A stretch of DNA of 64,000 bases from JBARDN01 sp963755705 (GTDB lineage Bacteria > Desulfobacterota > Binatia > Binatales > Binataceae). The stretch is taken from positions 124,001-188,000 of the forward strand of contig CAVWKW010000001.1 in assembly GCA_963755705.1 (NCBI GenBank), written 5' to 3'. Both the position numbers and the translations under genes were made by a program. Of this stretch, positions 37,712 to 45,510 are shown one piece after another (position 1 is the stretch's first letter; each line of letters starts with the position of its first letter). The notes below the pieces were generated by a model, which was not told the DNA's origin, ran no database searches, and saw only the letters and a program-made list of their open reading frames with translations.

Positions 37712-39330
37712 GATTGAATGCGCTCCTTCAGGCAATCGTAGGTCAGCCGGTATTTCTCGGCGATCGAGATCGCATACGAAAGCCCATCAGCAGGCTGTCT
37801 TACCACCTTGAAGGTCCGCGTAGCGGGATCTTCGGGAAGAACCGTGCTGACCATACTTACAGTTTTCCTGATGAGAGCGGCCAACTCATCGATGAAAGTG
37901 ACACAGACACACAACGAGTCCAGATCTGCTATTCGCTCAATTATCTTCCTTCCCAGAAAGATTGCGTCGCTCAGCGAGGTTGAGGTAAAAATCTCGTTTA
38001 TAATAACGATACTATTTGAGGTCGCCTGATTCAGAATGCCGTGGATGCGGAAAAGGTCATCCTCGAGCTTCCCGCGCAGTGTTCTGATGTCCTCTTGCTT
38101 TTCGAAATGTGTCAGGAGGCGATCAAACAAAAGGAGTTGCGCGTCGCCCCCTGGGACCGGGCATCCTATGCTCGCCAGATAATGGAGTTGCCCAAACATG
38201 CGGGCGAAGGTCGTCTTGCCGCCCTGATTCGGTCCGGAGACGACCAGAATACGTTCCTCGCCGCTCAGATGAAATTCATTGCACACTACGGGGACACCTT
38301 CGCCAGCAAGCTTATGAGCCAAGGCTAGGTCGAATGCTTCGTGACCGTAGACCTCCTTGGCGCCGAGCGTGAGCGTCGGGTAGCAGAACGTCAGACCCCC
38401 GCGTTTGAGCGTCGCGATATAATTCAGATAGGCGATGTAAAATTGAATTTCTCGGTCGAACCCGGCTATCGATTCGTCGAAGAATGAGGAATTGTTTTTG
38501 CTAAATGCATCGAGCTCGCGAAATTCGTCGGGGTACAGGAGAGCTACGAAATCGAGCACTTTCTCTTCAATATGGTTCATGTCGGGCGGGTCGGAAAACT
38601 TCACCGTGTAATTCTTCACCACGCCCTGTTTGAATTTTTCAAAGGTCTGTTCCACGTCAACGCTGTAGTCCGTCTCAGAATCGTATCTACGAACAGTGAA
38701 ACAGCCCTCCCTTATGAGTACGCTGTATTTGATCGCGGACATACTGGCATTAAGTGTTTGGGTTTCCGCGAGGAGCGAGGTAAAGCGCGCCGACGCTTTG
38801 TAGTTCAACAGGTACTCGCGGAAGGCGAGAAAGCCCCGCGATCGTAAGTCCGCGGCAGCTAAATCGTCTGAGAGTTGGTTTACAGCGTTGCAATAGATCC
38901 CGACTGCGTCGAGAAACCATCTCTCCTTCTGATGTCGATGATGAAGCTTGTCCGCCTGGACGAGATGCGCGCGCATCGATCGCATTGCGTCCGCAAACTT
39001 CATGATATGCGAGAAGACAGCACTGTTCTCGAGATCTCGCATGATCTCGTGGCGATACTCGATCGCATCGATGTCCGTTAACGGGGAATAAAAGAAGGGC
39101 CTGAGATTGTATTCGCCCTTGGTGGCCGTAACAGCGTCTACTATCTGGTCCAGGTTTAGATCAACAAAGCACGCTGGCGCTTCGCGCGATTCGGCACTTA
39201 TGCGATCCTGAGGATTTAGGAATAGTATGCTGTGGAACGTCATAATGCTGAGATGGTTTCGAGGTTCATCCGTAATCGACGGCGGCGGTTGTCCTGGCGA
39301 AACGCCGGATGGCACAGACGATATAGTCAC
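37708..39330 (-). CDS. MutS-like ABC-type ATPase, first of a pair
   Basis: 540 residues from GTG 39330, which overlaps the dynamin stop (GTGA); an ATG at 39243 (MTFHSILFLNP) is the alternative and fits the homologous part better. Walker A VVSGPNQGGKTTFARMFGQL, Walker B-like SIVIINEIFTSTSLSDAIFL, as in the MutS-related proteins that carry NE instead of DE. The N-terminal region has no mismatch-recognition domain. Operon position between a dynamin-like GTPase and a second MutS-like gene, both joined by 4-base overlaps, implies tight co-translation. MutS genes behind crcB-motif RNAs were noted when the motif was first described (from memory). Confidence 0.85.
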   Translation of the reverse strand: MTISSVPSGVSPGQPPPSITDEPRNHLSIMTFHSILFLNPQDRISAESREAPACFVDLNLDQIVDAVTATKGEYNLRPFFYSPLTDIDAIEYRHEIMRDLENSAVFSHIMKFADAMRSMRAHLVQADKLHHRHQKERWFLDAVGIYCNAVNQLSDDLAAADLRSRGFLAFREYLLNYKASARFTSLLAETQTLNASMSAIKYSVLIREGCFTVRRYDSETDYSVDVEQTFEKFKQGVVKNYTVKFSDPPDMNHIEEKVLDFVALLYPDEFRELDAFSKNNSSFFDESIAGFDREIQFYIAYLNYIATLKRGGLTFCYPTLTLGAKEVYGHEAFDLALAHKLAGEGVPVVCNEFHLSGEERILVVSGPNQGGKTTFARMFGQLHYLASIGCPVPGGDAQLLLFDRLLTHFEKQEDIRTLRGKLEDDLFRIHGILNQATSNSIVIINEIFTSTSLSDAIFLGRKIIERIADLDSLCVCVTFIDELAALIRKTVSMVSTVLPEDPATRTFKVVRQPADGLSYAISIAEKYRLTYDCLKERIQS

Positions 39331-41099
39331 AACTCCGCGCGGTCGATCGATGGTTCGGCCGCCTGTCGCGTTGCGTGGGCAATCTTCTCGCGGAGCTGTT
39401 CAAGATGTTCCAGGCTTGACCTGACAGCTTCGGTACCGGCGGCACGCGTAGTTTCCGCGCGAGCGAGAGTGGTCTCCGCTGTTGTCTGCAATTCGTTGAG
39501 CATGCCTCGGATTTCCGCTTCCAGGCGCCGTCCGCTTTCGCGGACTATCTCATCGAAGTCGTTCAGAATTCGGGTGCTGTTCAGTGACAACAGCGTGTCG
39601 AGATATCGCGCGACCTTTCTTTCCGCGGCTTCGAGTTGACTGGAACGGGACATGAACAGACCGGTGATTCGCTCTACCGGCGTCTGGCGCGGGAAGCCGA
39701 AGTGTTCGCCGAAGTACAGGCGGCCTTTAACCCGGAATCCCGACTCTTCGCATAGTGCTTGCGGCAAATCCGCCAGCATTGGGCCGCCCGATTGGATAAT
39801 GCGGGTGAGGAAGTCGTTGGCGAGGGTCACAAACCGCCGCGCCGATTCGCGATACATCGCTTCGGCAGTGGGGCGCTCTTCTTCGAGCCACTGAGTCAGA
39901 AGTTGCCGCGAAATCGCTTGAGCGATTTCGGTTGCGCGATTGTGAAGCGCGGAACCTCGTTGCTGCTTGGCCCCGATGATTAGCTGGTGGAACTCCTTGC
40001 GCGCGATGGAAATTGCGCGGGCCAGGAATTCGTCTCGCCGCTCGGCGCAACGCCGGCTTACGCGCTCCTGCTCGGCTTTAAATAGATGGGTCAGATCGCT
40101 CAGCGAGCGTTCGGCGTCTGATATCACCTCGCGCATGCGCGTTGTGCGTTCCTGCAATTCCTCGATCGGCGCGATCAGCGCGTCGCGCTGGTTGTCGCAT
40201 TCGCGCAAAAGTTCGGCCGAAAGCCGCCGGATGCCGCGCTCCTCCGCTGCCAGCACCAGCGCAGGACCCGATTCCCGCGCCAGCCTTTCCAGCTCGGCTA
40301 ACAAAGCCGGCGCGTCACGTGACGGACCTGCACCACTGAGCCATTCGGACGCGCTGACCTGAAACACGGCACCCGGCTGAGGCTTGATCGTCTGCGCCAG
40401 AGTGCGCCGGGCGAATGCAACCGCTTCGTCGCGCTCAGAGGACGTCAGTCGATCTGCTTTGTTGAGAACAAACAATATCTCGCTCACGTCGGGCGCGATC
40501 TCTTCGATCAGCGCCAACTCGTCGCCCGATATCGGCGGGTCGGCGCCCAGCACGATAAGGGCAGCGTCAATGTGAGGAACGAATGCCCTGGTCACAGCAG
40601 TATTGCCGGCGTACACCGAACCGATGCCAGGCGTGTCGACCAAGCACATGCCGGAAGCGAGCAGCGGGCTGGGCACAAAGACCTCGACTACTGCGACCCC
40701 GCGAAGATTTCCAGGATTTCGTTCCTCAGAGACGTAGTCGGAGATCGTCTGAGCGGGAACATTCTGGCGCGATCCGTTCTCGAAATGGACCAGGGCGTGC
40801 AGTATCGGGCCGTGGCGAATGATCGTGACGATGGCTGTGACCGGAACGACGCCTGTCGGCAGTACGGGATTTTCCACCAGCGCATTCACGAGGCTCGACT
40901 TTCCGCGTTTGAACTGCCCCAAACAGGCGAGGAAAAAGCGTCTATCCGTCACGCGCTCCGCCAGCGCTTGGGCTTCGCGCTCCACGCGTTGGCTTCCCAG
41001 CTCCTTGGCGGCTTCGATCAACGAGAGGAGCGGACGATGACGCAGGAATTTCGCGCCACTCGCACCGATGTCGAGCGCTTGTTGTCGCAGCGTTTCCAC
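39327..41099 (-). CDS. Dynamin-like GTPase (bacterial dynamin family)
   Basis: About 590 residues. GTPase domain with P-loop LGQFKRGKSSLVNALVENPV, switch region PTGVVPVTAIVT, DTPGIGSVYAGNTAVTR (DxxG) and FVLNKADRLTSS (NKxD). A long helical stalk follows with KGRLYFGEHFGFPRQTPVER and a C-terminal coiled coil. Bacterial dynamins bend, fuse or repair membranes. The open frame starts at ATG 41174, but that ATG is part of the riboswitch core (CCAATGACTCC), so it cannot be the natural start; GTG 41099, with GGGAGA 6 bases upstream, is the likely one. First gene of the operon. Confidence 0.88.
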   Translation of the reverse strand: METLRQQALDIGASGAKFLRHRPLLSLIEAAKELGSQRVEREAQALAERVTDRRFFLACLGQFKRGKSSLVNALVENPVLPTGVVPVTAIVTIIRHGPILHALVHFENGSRQNVPAQTISDYVSEERNPGNLRGVAVVEVFVPSPLLASGMCLVDTPGIGSVYAGNTAVTRAFVPHIDAALIVLGADPPISGDELALIEEIAPDVSEILFVLNKADRLTSSERDEAVAFARRTLAQTIKPQPGAVFQVSASEWLSGAGPSRDAPALLAELERLARESGPALVLAAEERGIRRLSAELLRECDNQRDALIAPIEELQERTTRMREVISDAERSLSDLTHLFKAEQERVSRRCAERRDEFLARAISIARKEFHQLIIGAKQQRGSALHNRATEIAQAISRQLLTQWLEEERPTAEAMYRESARRFVTLANDFLTRIIQSGGPMLADLPQALCEESGFRVKGRLYFGEHFGFPRQTPVERITGLFMSRSSQLEAAERKVARYLDTLLSLNSTRILNDFDEIVRESGRRLEAEIRGMLNELQTTAETTLARAETTRAAGTEAVRSSLEHLEQLREKIAHATRQAAEPSIDRAEL

Positions 41100-41139
41100 T
41101 TGCTCTCCCTGATCATCACCCAGAGAGACCGCGGAAATG

Positions 41140-41171
41140 AAAACTCCCACGGCTCTATCTGCCGCAGGAGT
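41140..41171 (-). terminator. Terminator of riboswitch A
   Basis: Minus strand: ACTCCTGCGG pairs with CCGTGGGAGT (two GU pairs) followed by TTTTC. The 5' arm is the 3' strand of the aptamer, so folding is exclusive. Confidence 0.8.
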
Positions 41172-41224
41172 CATTGGCCGTTTACCGGAAAACGACGATT
41201 AGGGCGAACTCCACCGCCTAATCC
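41163..41224 (-). promoter_or_regulatory. Fluoride (crcB) riboswitch A, G6/C38 variant
   Basis: Minus strand core: GGCGGTGGAGTTCGCC, then an arm CGTTT...AAACG, then GGCCAATGACTCCTGC. It matches the crcB motif pattern except that GATG is GGTG and CTGATG is CCAATG. Sits upstream of the dynamin-MutS-MutS operon. Confidence 0.86.
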
Positions 41225-41225
41225 G

Positions 41226-41253
41226 ATTCTAGTAGGTATTCGTCCCCGCGCAA
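41226..41253 (-). promoter_or_regulatory. Candidate promoter of riboswitch A operon
   Basis: Minus strand: TTGCGC (41253-41248), 16-base spacer, TAGAAT (41231-41226), just before the aptamer. The transposon end at 41270 is only 16 bases beyond the -35. Confidence 0.5.
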
Positions 41254-41261
41254 GAGATCCG

Positions 41262-41269
41262 CCGGGCTC
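41262..41269. repeat. Left 8-bp target-site duplication of the IS1-type transposon
   Basis: CCGGGCTC directly precedes the left terminal repeat and recurs at 44731-44738 directly after the right one. Confidence 0.9.
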
Positions 41270-41368
41270 GGTACTGTCTTAATTCGAGGCTGAGTCTCTG
41301 AATTTGAAATCGTGAGTGGCTTAATTTGCCGGGACTATCCGGGATGAGCCGGGATGGAGCGGGACACC

Positions 41369-41629
41369 CTAATTTCCCTTGAGGCGCGGATCGTCGGTCC
41401 CGATGCAGGCAACACCCAAGAAAACTAGAGCGTCGCTCCGGTCCTTATGTTCTTCGTCTAAATTGGCATGAGCGTTTTCGCAATGCTCAGCACTGTCGAA
41501 ACTCGCCATAATGGCCCACCGTGATAATGGTGCGTTACTCTGCTCACGCAATGGCCATCGCGAAACTACGGGCGGCAGCATCAGATACCAACCCACAAGC
41601 GCGAGCGCAGCGGTGTGGCGGAGCTTCAT
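41369..41629 (-). CDS. Small exported Cys-containing protein, transposon passenger
   Basis: 86 residues. Hydrophobic N-terminus (MKLRHTAALALVGWYLMLPP) then PLSRWAIMASFDSAEHCENA and ending GVACIGTDDPRLKGN. The WxxxxxFDSAxxC...CIxxDDPRLK pattern occurs in many small hypothetical exported proteins, with two Cys that may pair. It starts by an ATGA overlap with the P63C gene. Confidence 0.6.
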   Translation of the reverse strand: MKLRHTAALALVGWYLMLPPVVSRWPLREQSNAPLSRWAIMASFDSAEHCENAHANLDEEHKDRSDALVFLGVACIGTDDPRLKGN

Positions 41630-42699
41630 TCGCGCGTCGCCTCATCGGCCAGAGCCTCAAGCTTTTCCGGGAAAGGCAGTTTCATTGTTTGCCCATACTG
41701 AGGATACTCCAGATCAACGCGTTCCATGAAAGTCTCTAGATTGGGCGAATACTTTGCGAGCATCGTTTCGCCCGCGAGCAATTCGCGGACTTTCGGATGT
41801 CCATAGGTGGGAGTTAGGCCCTGAAACAATTTCTTTTTCAGTCGCCCTTTGTCATCGCGCGGAATCTTGCGCCGTAATTCTTCAAGAACGCCGGGGGCTA
41901 ACCGCTTGTAAACAAGATTGTTTGTAATGTGCCCCAATACTGAGGGCTTTCCGCAATTCTCGTGGTAGTCCCATCCGTAGAGTCGGAATATCTGTTTGTA
42001 GAACTCTGCCGGGAATGTCCTAACGTATGGTTGAAGTTCCTTAGCAACAAACCGCTCTATGATTTTTGCAAGCGCATCGCGCGCTCGAAAATCTTGATAG
42101 CCCGTCGCTTCGTCCACGAGGGCGATGATTCCGACGGTTGCAAACCCATGTTGCAGAAGCGCGCATTGTTCGGCGAGACGCGCTTGCTGCTTTTGAAGTA
42201 ACCCGCGCCTGCCAGCTTCAATAATAACTGCGCAAATGTCCGGCAGGATGGTAGCTTCATATCCATCCGCAGGGTTTCCACCATGTGGCGGGATGAACCG
42301 AATTGGCGAAGTGCTTCGCGCGATTAAGTCCCCGGTATTTAAGCCTTTTTCAGCCAAACTGGCCATCAAAACCGTTAATCGCCTCGCGCCGCGTCGGCCA
42401 CCAGCTTCGGACAGTCCTATCCCGCCCTGAAGACCTCGCTGAGAGAGCACGCGGCGACCGTCCATGAGCACGTAGCAGGGAATCTCAATTGGTCCTATTC
42501 GGAGTGGCCGATCTGGCGATCCGTATTCGGCGAATACGGGCGGTTCTTTTCCTTCTTTCATCCATCGCGCCACTGCCGCCTGACGGGCGAGATTGCTGCG
42601 CTGCTGAGCAGTCATAGATGCAACGCGCGCCTTACCACCCTTCGATGCGCCAATCGCGGCTAGCGCCCTTCCGTGCTCACTTGATCCAATTTTACTCAT
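41626..42699 (-). CDS. P63C-domain protein, transposon passenger
   Basis: 357 residues from ATG 42699 (MSKIGSSEHGRALAAIGASK); a longer frame to 42744 is less likely. RIGPIEIPCYVLMDGRRVLS opens the conserved region, and YPFAEFYKQIFRLYGWDYHE-like TFPAEFYKQIFRLYGWDYHE, SVLGHITNNLVYKRLAPGVL is the P63C core, a domain known from phage and mobile-element proteins without established function. The basic N-terminal segment ASKGGKARVASMTAQQRSNL resembles a small DNA-binding motif. Divergent from the transposase. Confidence 0.8.
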   Translation of the reverse strand: MSKIGSSEHGRALAAIGASKGGKARVASMTAQQRSNLARQAAVARWMKEGKEPPVFAEYGSPDRPLRIGPIEIPCYVLMDGRRVLSQRGLQGGIGLSEAGGRRGARRLTVLMASLAEKGLNTGDLIARSTSPIRFIPPHGGNPADGYEATILPDICAVIIEAGRRGLLQKQQARLAEQCALLQHGFATVGIIALVDEATGYQDFRARDALAKIIERFVAKELQPYVRTFPAEFYKQIFRLYGWDYHENCGKPSVLGHITNNLVYKRLAPGVLEELRRKIPRDDKGRLKKKLFQGLTPTYGHPKVRELLAGETMLAKYSPNLETFMERVDLEYPQYGQTMKLPFPEKLEALADEATRE

Positions 42700-42737
42700 G
42701 GCAATATGTCTAGCAGCGTTCGCATTTAGTTGCAATA

Positions 42738-42775
42738 CCAGCACGTGCTAGCATTTGACTTCTAACACGTGCTGG
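42738..42775. promoter_or_regulatory. 10-bp inverted repeat in the divergent passenger/transposase promoter region
   Basis: CCAGCACGTG (42738-42747) and CACGTGCTGG (42766-42775) are exact inverted copies. Between them lies TTGACT at 42754, which with TACAAC 17 bases later could be a promoter toward the transposase. Looks like an operator. Confidence 0.5.
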
Positions 42776-43037
42776 CATACAACATATTTCATGAGAACCA
42801 CATTAGCCCCGACACCCGCGCTCACCGATGCGAGGGGCCACAACGGAAAGGGCCGCCCTGTCAGCGTGGCTGCGACAGGCGCGACCCATGGTGAGCATTC
42901 CCAAAAACCGACCGGCGCGAGTGTTGATAGCACCCGCGCCAGTCTCACTTTAACGCATCCGGGTAAGCGGACACGCCAAAGCTGGCAAGCTCTATTGTCG
43001 CTTCGCTCGCCCGGTAGGTCAACCCACGGAGCGAGCC

Positions 43038-43982
43038 ATGAACGTCCTACCAATCGAAAAGCAAGTCCAAGTAATTTCCGCTCTGACCGAAGGCTGTTCG
43101 ATCCGCTCGACTGAGCGCCTGACTGACGTAAACCGCAACACGATCATGAGCCTGAGCCTTCGCGTCGGCGATGGCTGTGAACACTTGCATGACGGCATGA
43201 TGCGCGATCTGCAAGTGAACCAGATCGAGCTTGATGAACAGTGGGACTTCATCCAGAAAAAGCAGAAGCGCGTGCAGACTGGCGATCCTAGCGAGTTTGG
43301 CGACGTGTGGTTGTTCGTCGCGCTCGCGGCCACACAGAAGGCCGTCCTGAGCTATCTGATTGGGAAGCGCTCGACCGCGAACACCCATGCGCTCGCGCGC
43401 GATCTGCGCGCCCGGATCGTGAATCGCCCACAGATCACGTCAGACGGATACGCGCCATATGTGGGCGCGGTTGAATCCGCGTTCGGTTGGGACGTGGACT
43501 ACGCGATGCTCACGAAAGAGTACGTCGGCGATTCCAATCTGCCCGATGCGGCGCATCGCTACTCGCCCGGTCACGTCGCGGGAATCGAAAAGACCGTGAT
43601 AAGAGGACGCCCAAACGAGGATTTGATCAGCACGTCTTACGTCGAACGCTTCAATCTTTCGAGCCGGATGCAGATGCGCCGGTTCACGCGGTTGAGCAAC
43701 GGATTTTCAAAGAAGCTCGAAAGCCATCGCGCGGCAGTCGCGCTTTGGGTCAGCTTCTACAACCTGTGCCGCGTGCATGAAACGATGCGCTGCACGCCCG
43801 CGATGGCGCTTGGCGTGAGCGATCACATCTGGACGATTGGAGAGCTTGTACAGGCTGCGCTTGCGCCGCAGAACGTACCGCCATTGCCGCAGCCGACTCC
43901 GCAAACGACGCTGCGACCGGGATACAGGCCGCTCAGACTGATCATCGGACGTGGCGGTAAGGGGGCGAACAAACCCCGCTGA
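43038..43982 (+). CDS. IS1-family transposase
   Basis: 314 residues. MNVLPIEKQVQVISALTEGC, SIRSTERLTDVNRNTIMSL is the N-terminal HTH of IS1-type transposases; the DDE nuclease follows with NQIELDEQWDFIQKKQKRV and DVWLFVALAATQKAVLSYLI, TSDGYAPYVGAVE, and SRMQMRRFTRLSNGFSKKLE near the C-terminus. Unlike classical IS1 there is no frameshift; the product is one frame. Intact, hence possibly active. Confidence 0.92.
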   Translation: MNVLPIEKQVQVISALTEGCSIRSTERLTDVNRNTIMSLSLRVGDGCEHLHDGMMRDLQVNQIELDEQWDFIQKKQKRVQTGDPSEFGDVWLFVALAATQKAVLSYLIGKRSTANTHALARDLRARIVNRPQITSDGYAPYVGAVESAFGWDVDYAMLTKEYVGDSNLPDAAHRYSPGHVAGIEKTVIRGRPNEDLISTSYVERFNLSSRMQMRRFTRLSNGFSKKLESHRAAVALWVSFYNLCRVHETMRCTPAMALGVSDHIWTIGELVQAALAPQNVPPLPQPTPQTTLRPGYRPLRLIIGRGGKGANKPR

Positions 43983-44076
43983 AAAGGGTTTGCCTCGCGT
44001 GTTGCAACAGGTAGTATGGAATTGGTACACACCTCCCAGCGGTTCCGCGCTGGTATTAGCCGAGGGAGGATGCCAG

Positions 44077-44397
44077 ATGGAAGCTCACGAACGCCTCAAA
44101 ATCCTTCTATTCACTGAAGGCTCAACCTGGATCGCGCAGTGCTTGCAGATTGATATTACTGCGCAGGCCCATTCGCATACGAAGGCTCTTGACCGTCTCT
44201 CGATTCTCTTTTGGGCACAGCACTATCTTGATCAACAGGCGAATCGGCTGCCGTTCTCAGCAATCCAAAAAGCGCCAAAGCGCTACTGGGATATGTTCAA
44301 ACAAGGCACCGAAGTTACAATTCATCTGGACCTGCCACCGATTCCAACGGACGACGTAATTCAAGAAGCGGACGTAAAACTGGCGACGGCGGCATAG
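44077..44397 (+). CDS. HicB-like small protein, transposon passenger
   Basis: 106 residues from ATG 44077 (GAGG upstream). ILLFTEGSTWIAQCLQIDIT, AQAHSHTKALDRLSILFWAQ is reminiscent of the HicB N-terminal fold (exWiAqclexDItaqa). The rest (PKRYWDMFKQGTEVTIHLDL) is not typical. Ten bases before the next small gene, suggesting a two-gene unit that may stabilise the element; this is inference. Confidence 0.6.
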   Translation: MEAHERLKILLFTEGSTWIAQCLQIDITAQAHSHTKALDRLSILFWAQHYLDQQANRLPFSAIQKAPKRYWDMFKQGTEVTIHLDLPPIPTDDVIQEADVKLATAA

Positions 44398-44407
44398 CCG
44401 ACCGCCA

Positions 44408-44686
44408 GTGAACGCGCCCGCTCCGCTCTACCCGACGTTTGCGCAATTCCGGCAAATTCTCATCGACAGATTTCGTTGCACGGTAGATCCGCCGATTCCT
44501 AATCTTGTTTACAGTCCGACGACGATCACTACGTTCAGGCGGAATGTAGGCAATGCGGACTGTGATTGGACGGCGTACATGGACGACGATGAAACTATCA
44601 CGCGGGAAATAGCGCTTGCCGCCTGCCGACACTTGCGCATTTATCCGGGCTATCTGAATTTCCTGCCCAATCCGCCAGTTCCTTGA
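44408..44686 (+). CDS. Small protein of unknown function, transposon passenger
   Basis: 92 residues, ATG or upstream start uncertain, Pro-rich N-terminus. FAQFRQILIDRFRCTVDPPI, then NVGNADCDWTAYMDDDETIT and EIALAACRHLRIYPGYLNF. No known domain. Paired with the HicB-like gene at the right end of the transposon; the stop lies inside the terminal sequence at 44686. Confidence 0.55.
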   Translation: MNAPAPLYPTFAQFRQILIDRFRCTVDPPIPNLVYSPTTITTFRRNVGNADCDWTAYMDDDETITREIALAACRHLRIYPGYLNFLPNPPVP

Positions 44687-44730
44687 CTGTCTTAATTTCC
44701 CGCCCCGAGTGGCTTAATTCAGACAGTACC

Positions 44731-44738
44731 CCGGGCTC
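44731..44738. repeat. Right 8-bp target-site duplication
   Basis: CCGGGCTC directly after the right terminal repeat, matching 41262-41269. Confidence 0.9.
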
Positions 44739-44771
44739 TTGAATCGGCCATCGGCGACTCGAGGGTTGCTC

Positions 44772-45305
44772 CTATCCGCGCTTAACGTCGCTTGCTGATC
44801 GCCCGATCGCATCGCTGATGTATTCGAACGTCTCGTCGAGTTCCATCCAATGCGAGATTCTGAGGCGACTGCCCTCTTCGAGATCCTTGTAATGGTTGAA
44901 GAAGTGGCTGATCTGTTCATGCAGAATTGGCGGAAGATCGGACAGCGTCTGAACGGCAATGTAGTAAGGGTTTAATCTGTCCACGGGAACCGCGATGATC
45001 TTCTGATCGCCGTCTTCCATCGCAAGGCCGCCGATTGGCCGGCATCGAATGACCGCGAGCGGGATGATGGGGACTTGTGAAACAACCAGCACGTCACATG
45101 GATCCCCGTCCCGACACAGGGTGTGCGGAATGAGTCCGTAGTTGGCAGGATAGGACATGGGAGTATGCAGAAAGCGGTTAACGAAGAGGCAACCCGAGGC
45201 CGGATCGAACTCGTATTTGATCGGCGCTCCGCCCTGAGGAATCTCAATTATGACATTGACCTCGGACGGAGGATTGTCTCCCGCTGAAATCTTTCTGATA
45301 TCCAT
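44772..45305 (-). CDS. ppa: Inorganic pyrophosphatase (family I)
   Basis: 177 residues. Hydrolyses PPi with Mg2+, a reaction strongly inhibited by fluoride. NVIIEIPQGGAPIKYEFDPA, YPANYGLIPHTLCRDGDPCD and VLVVSQVPIIPLAVIRCRPI, GGLAMEDGDQKIIAVP contain the metal-binding Asp residues (GDPCD, EDGDQ). A fluoride riboswitch with terminator lies 80 bases upstream, so expression rises when fluoride is present. Confidence 0.96.
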   Translation of the reverse strand: MDIRKISAGDNPPSEVNVIIEIPQGGAPIKYEFDPASGCLFVNRFLHTPMSYPANYGLIPHTLCRDGDPCDVLVVSQVPIIPLAVIRCRPIGGLAMEDGDQKIIAVPVDRLNPYYIAVQTLSDLPPILHEQISHFFNHYKDLEEGSRLRISHWMELDETFEYISDAIGRSASDVKRG

Positions 45306-45384
45306 TTTTAAGTCCTCTCAACGTTAGGCCGGCATGATTCCACTGCACGAGATCGAACACTCAGAGGTCGCCGGACCAATGACA

Positions 45385-45417
45385 TAAAAAAACTCCTGCG
45401 GCGCGTACCGCAGGAGT
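45385..45417 (-). terminator. Terminator of riboswitch B
   Basis: Minus strand: ACTCCTGCGG pairs perfectly with CCGCAGGAGT, followed by seven T. The 5' arm belongs to the aptamer. Confidence 0.92.
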
Positions 45418-45468
45418 CATCGGCCGCTCGCTGAGAGCGGCAATTTTGGTGGACTCCACCACCTTCGA
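45409..45468 (-). promoter_or_regulatory. Fluoride (crcB) riboswitch B, G6/C38 variant, upstream of ppa
   Basis: Minus strand core GGTGGTGGAGTCCACC, then AAAATTGCCGC, an arm and GCGGCCGATGACTCCTGC. Overlaps a strong terminator. Gene context (PPase) fits fluoride control. Confidence 0.88.
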
Positions 45469-45510
45469 GATCAACCTAGCAGAGCGATCGGTTCCCCCGC
45501 CAGCTTTGAT

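Larger units (their letters stand above)
41270..44730. mobile_element. IS1-family transposon (3,461 bp) with passenger genes
   Basis: Ends are GGTACTGTCTTAATT (41270-41284) and, inverted, GGTACTGTCTGAATT (44730-44716), 14 of 15 matching. An 8-bp direct duplication CCGGGCTC flanks the element, as expected for IS1 transposition. It carries an IS1-type transposase (43038-43982), a P63C-domain gene and a small secreted protein on the other strand, and a two-gene HicB-like cassette. The motif ACTGTCTTAATT and GAGTGGCTTAATT occur in the same order inside both ends (41273/41314 and 44686/44707), possibly transposase-binding sites. An intact duplication suggests a fairly recent insertion. Confidence 0.92.

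Noticed and set aside
42755..43114. 120-residue frame upstream of the transposase
   Set aside because: Low-complexity, lies over the promoter region and overlaps the transposase start; no homology.
36170..44738. Antiphage defence island (dynamin, MutS-like ATPases, P63C)
   Set aside because: The riboswitches and fluoride-target genes explain the grouping better, and P63C belongs to the later transposon.
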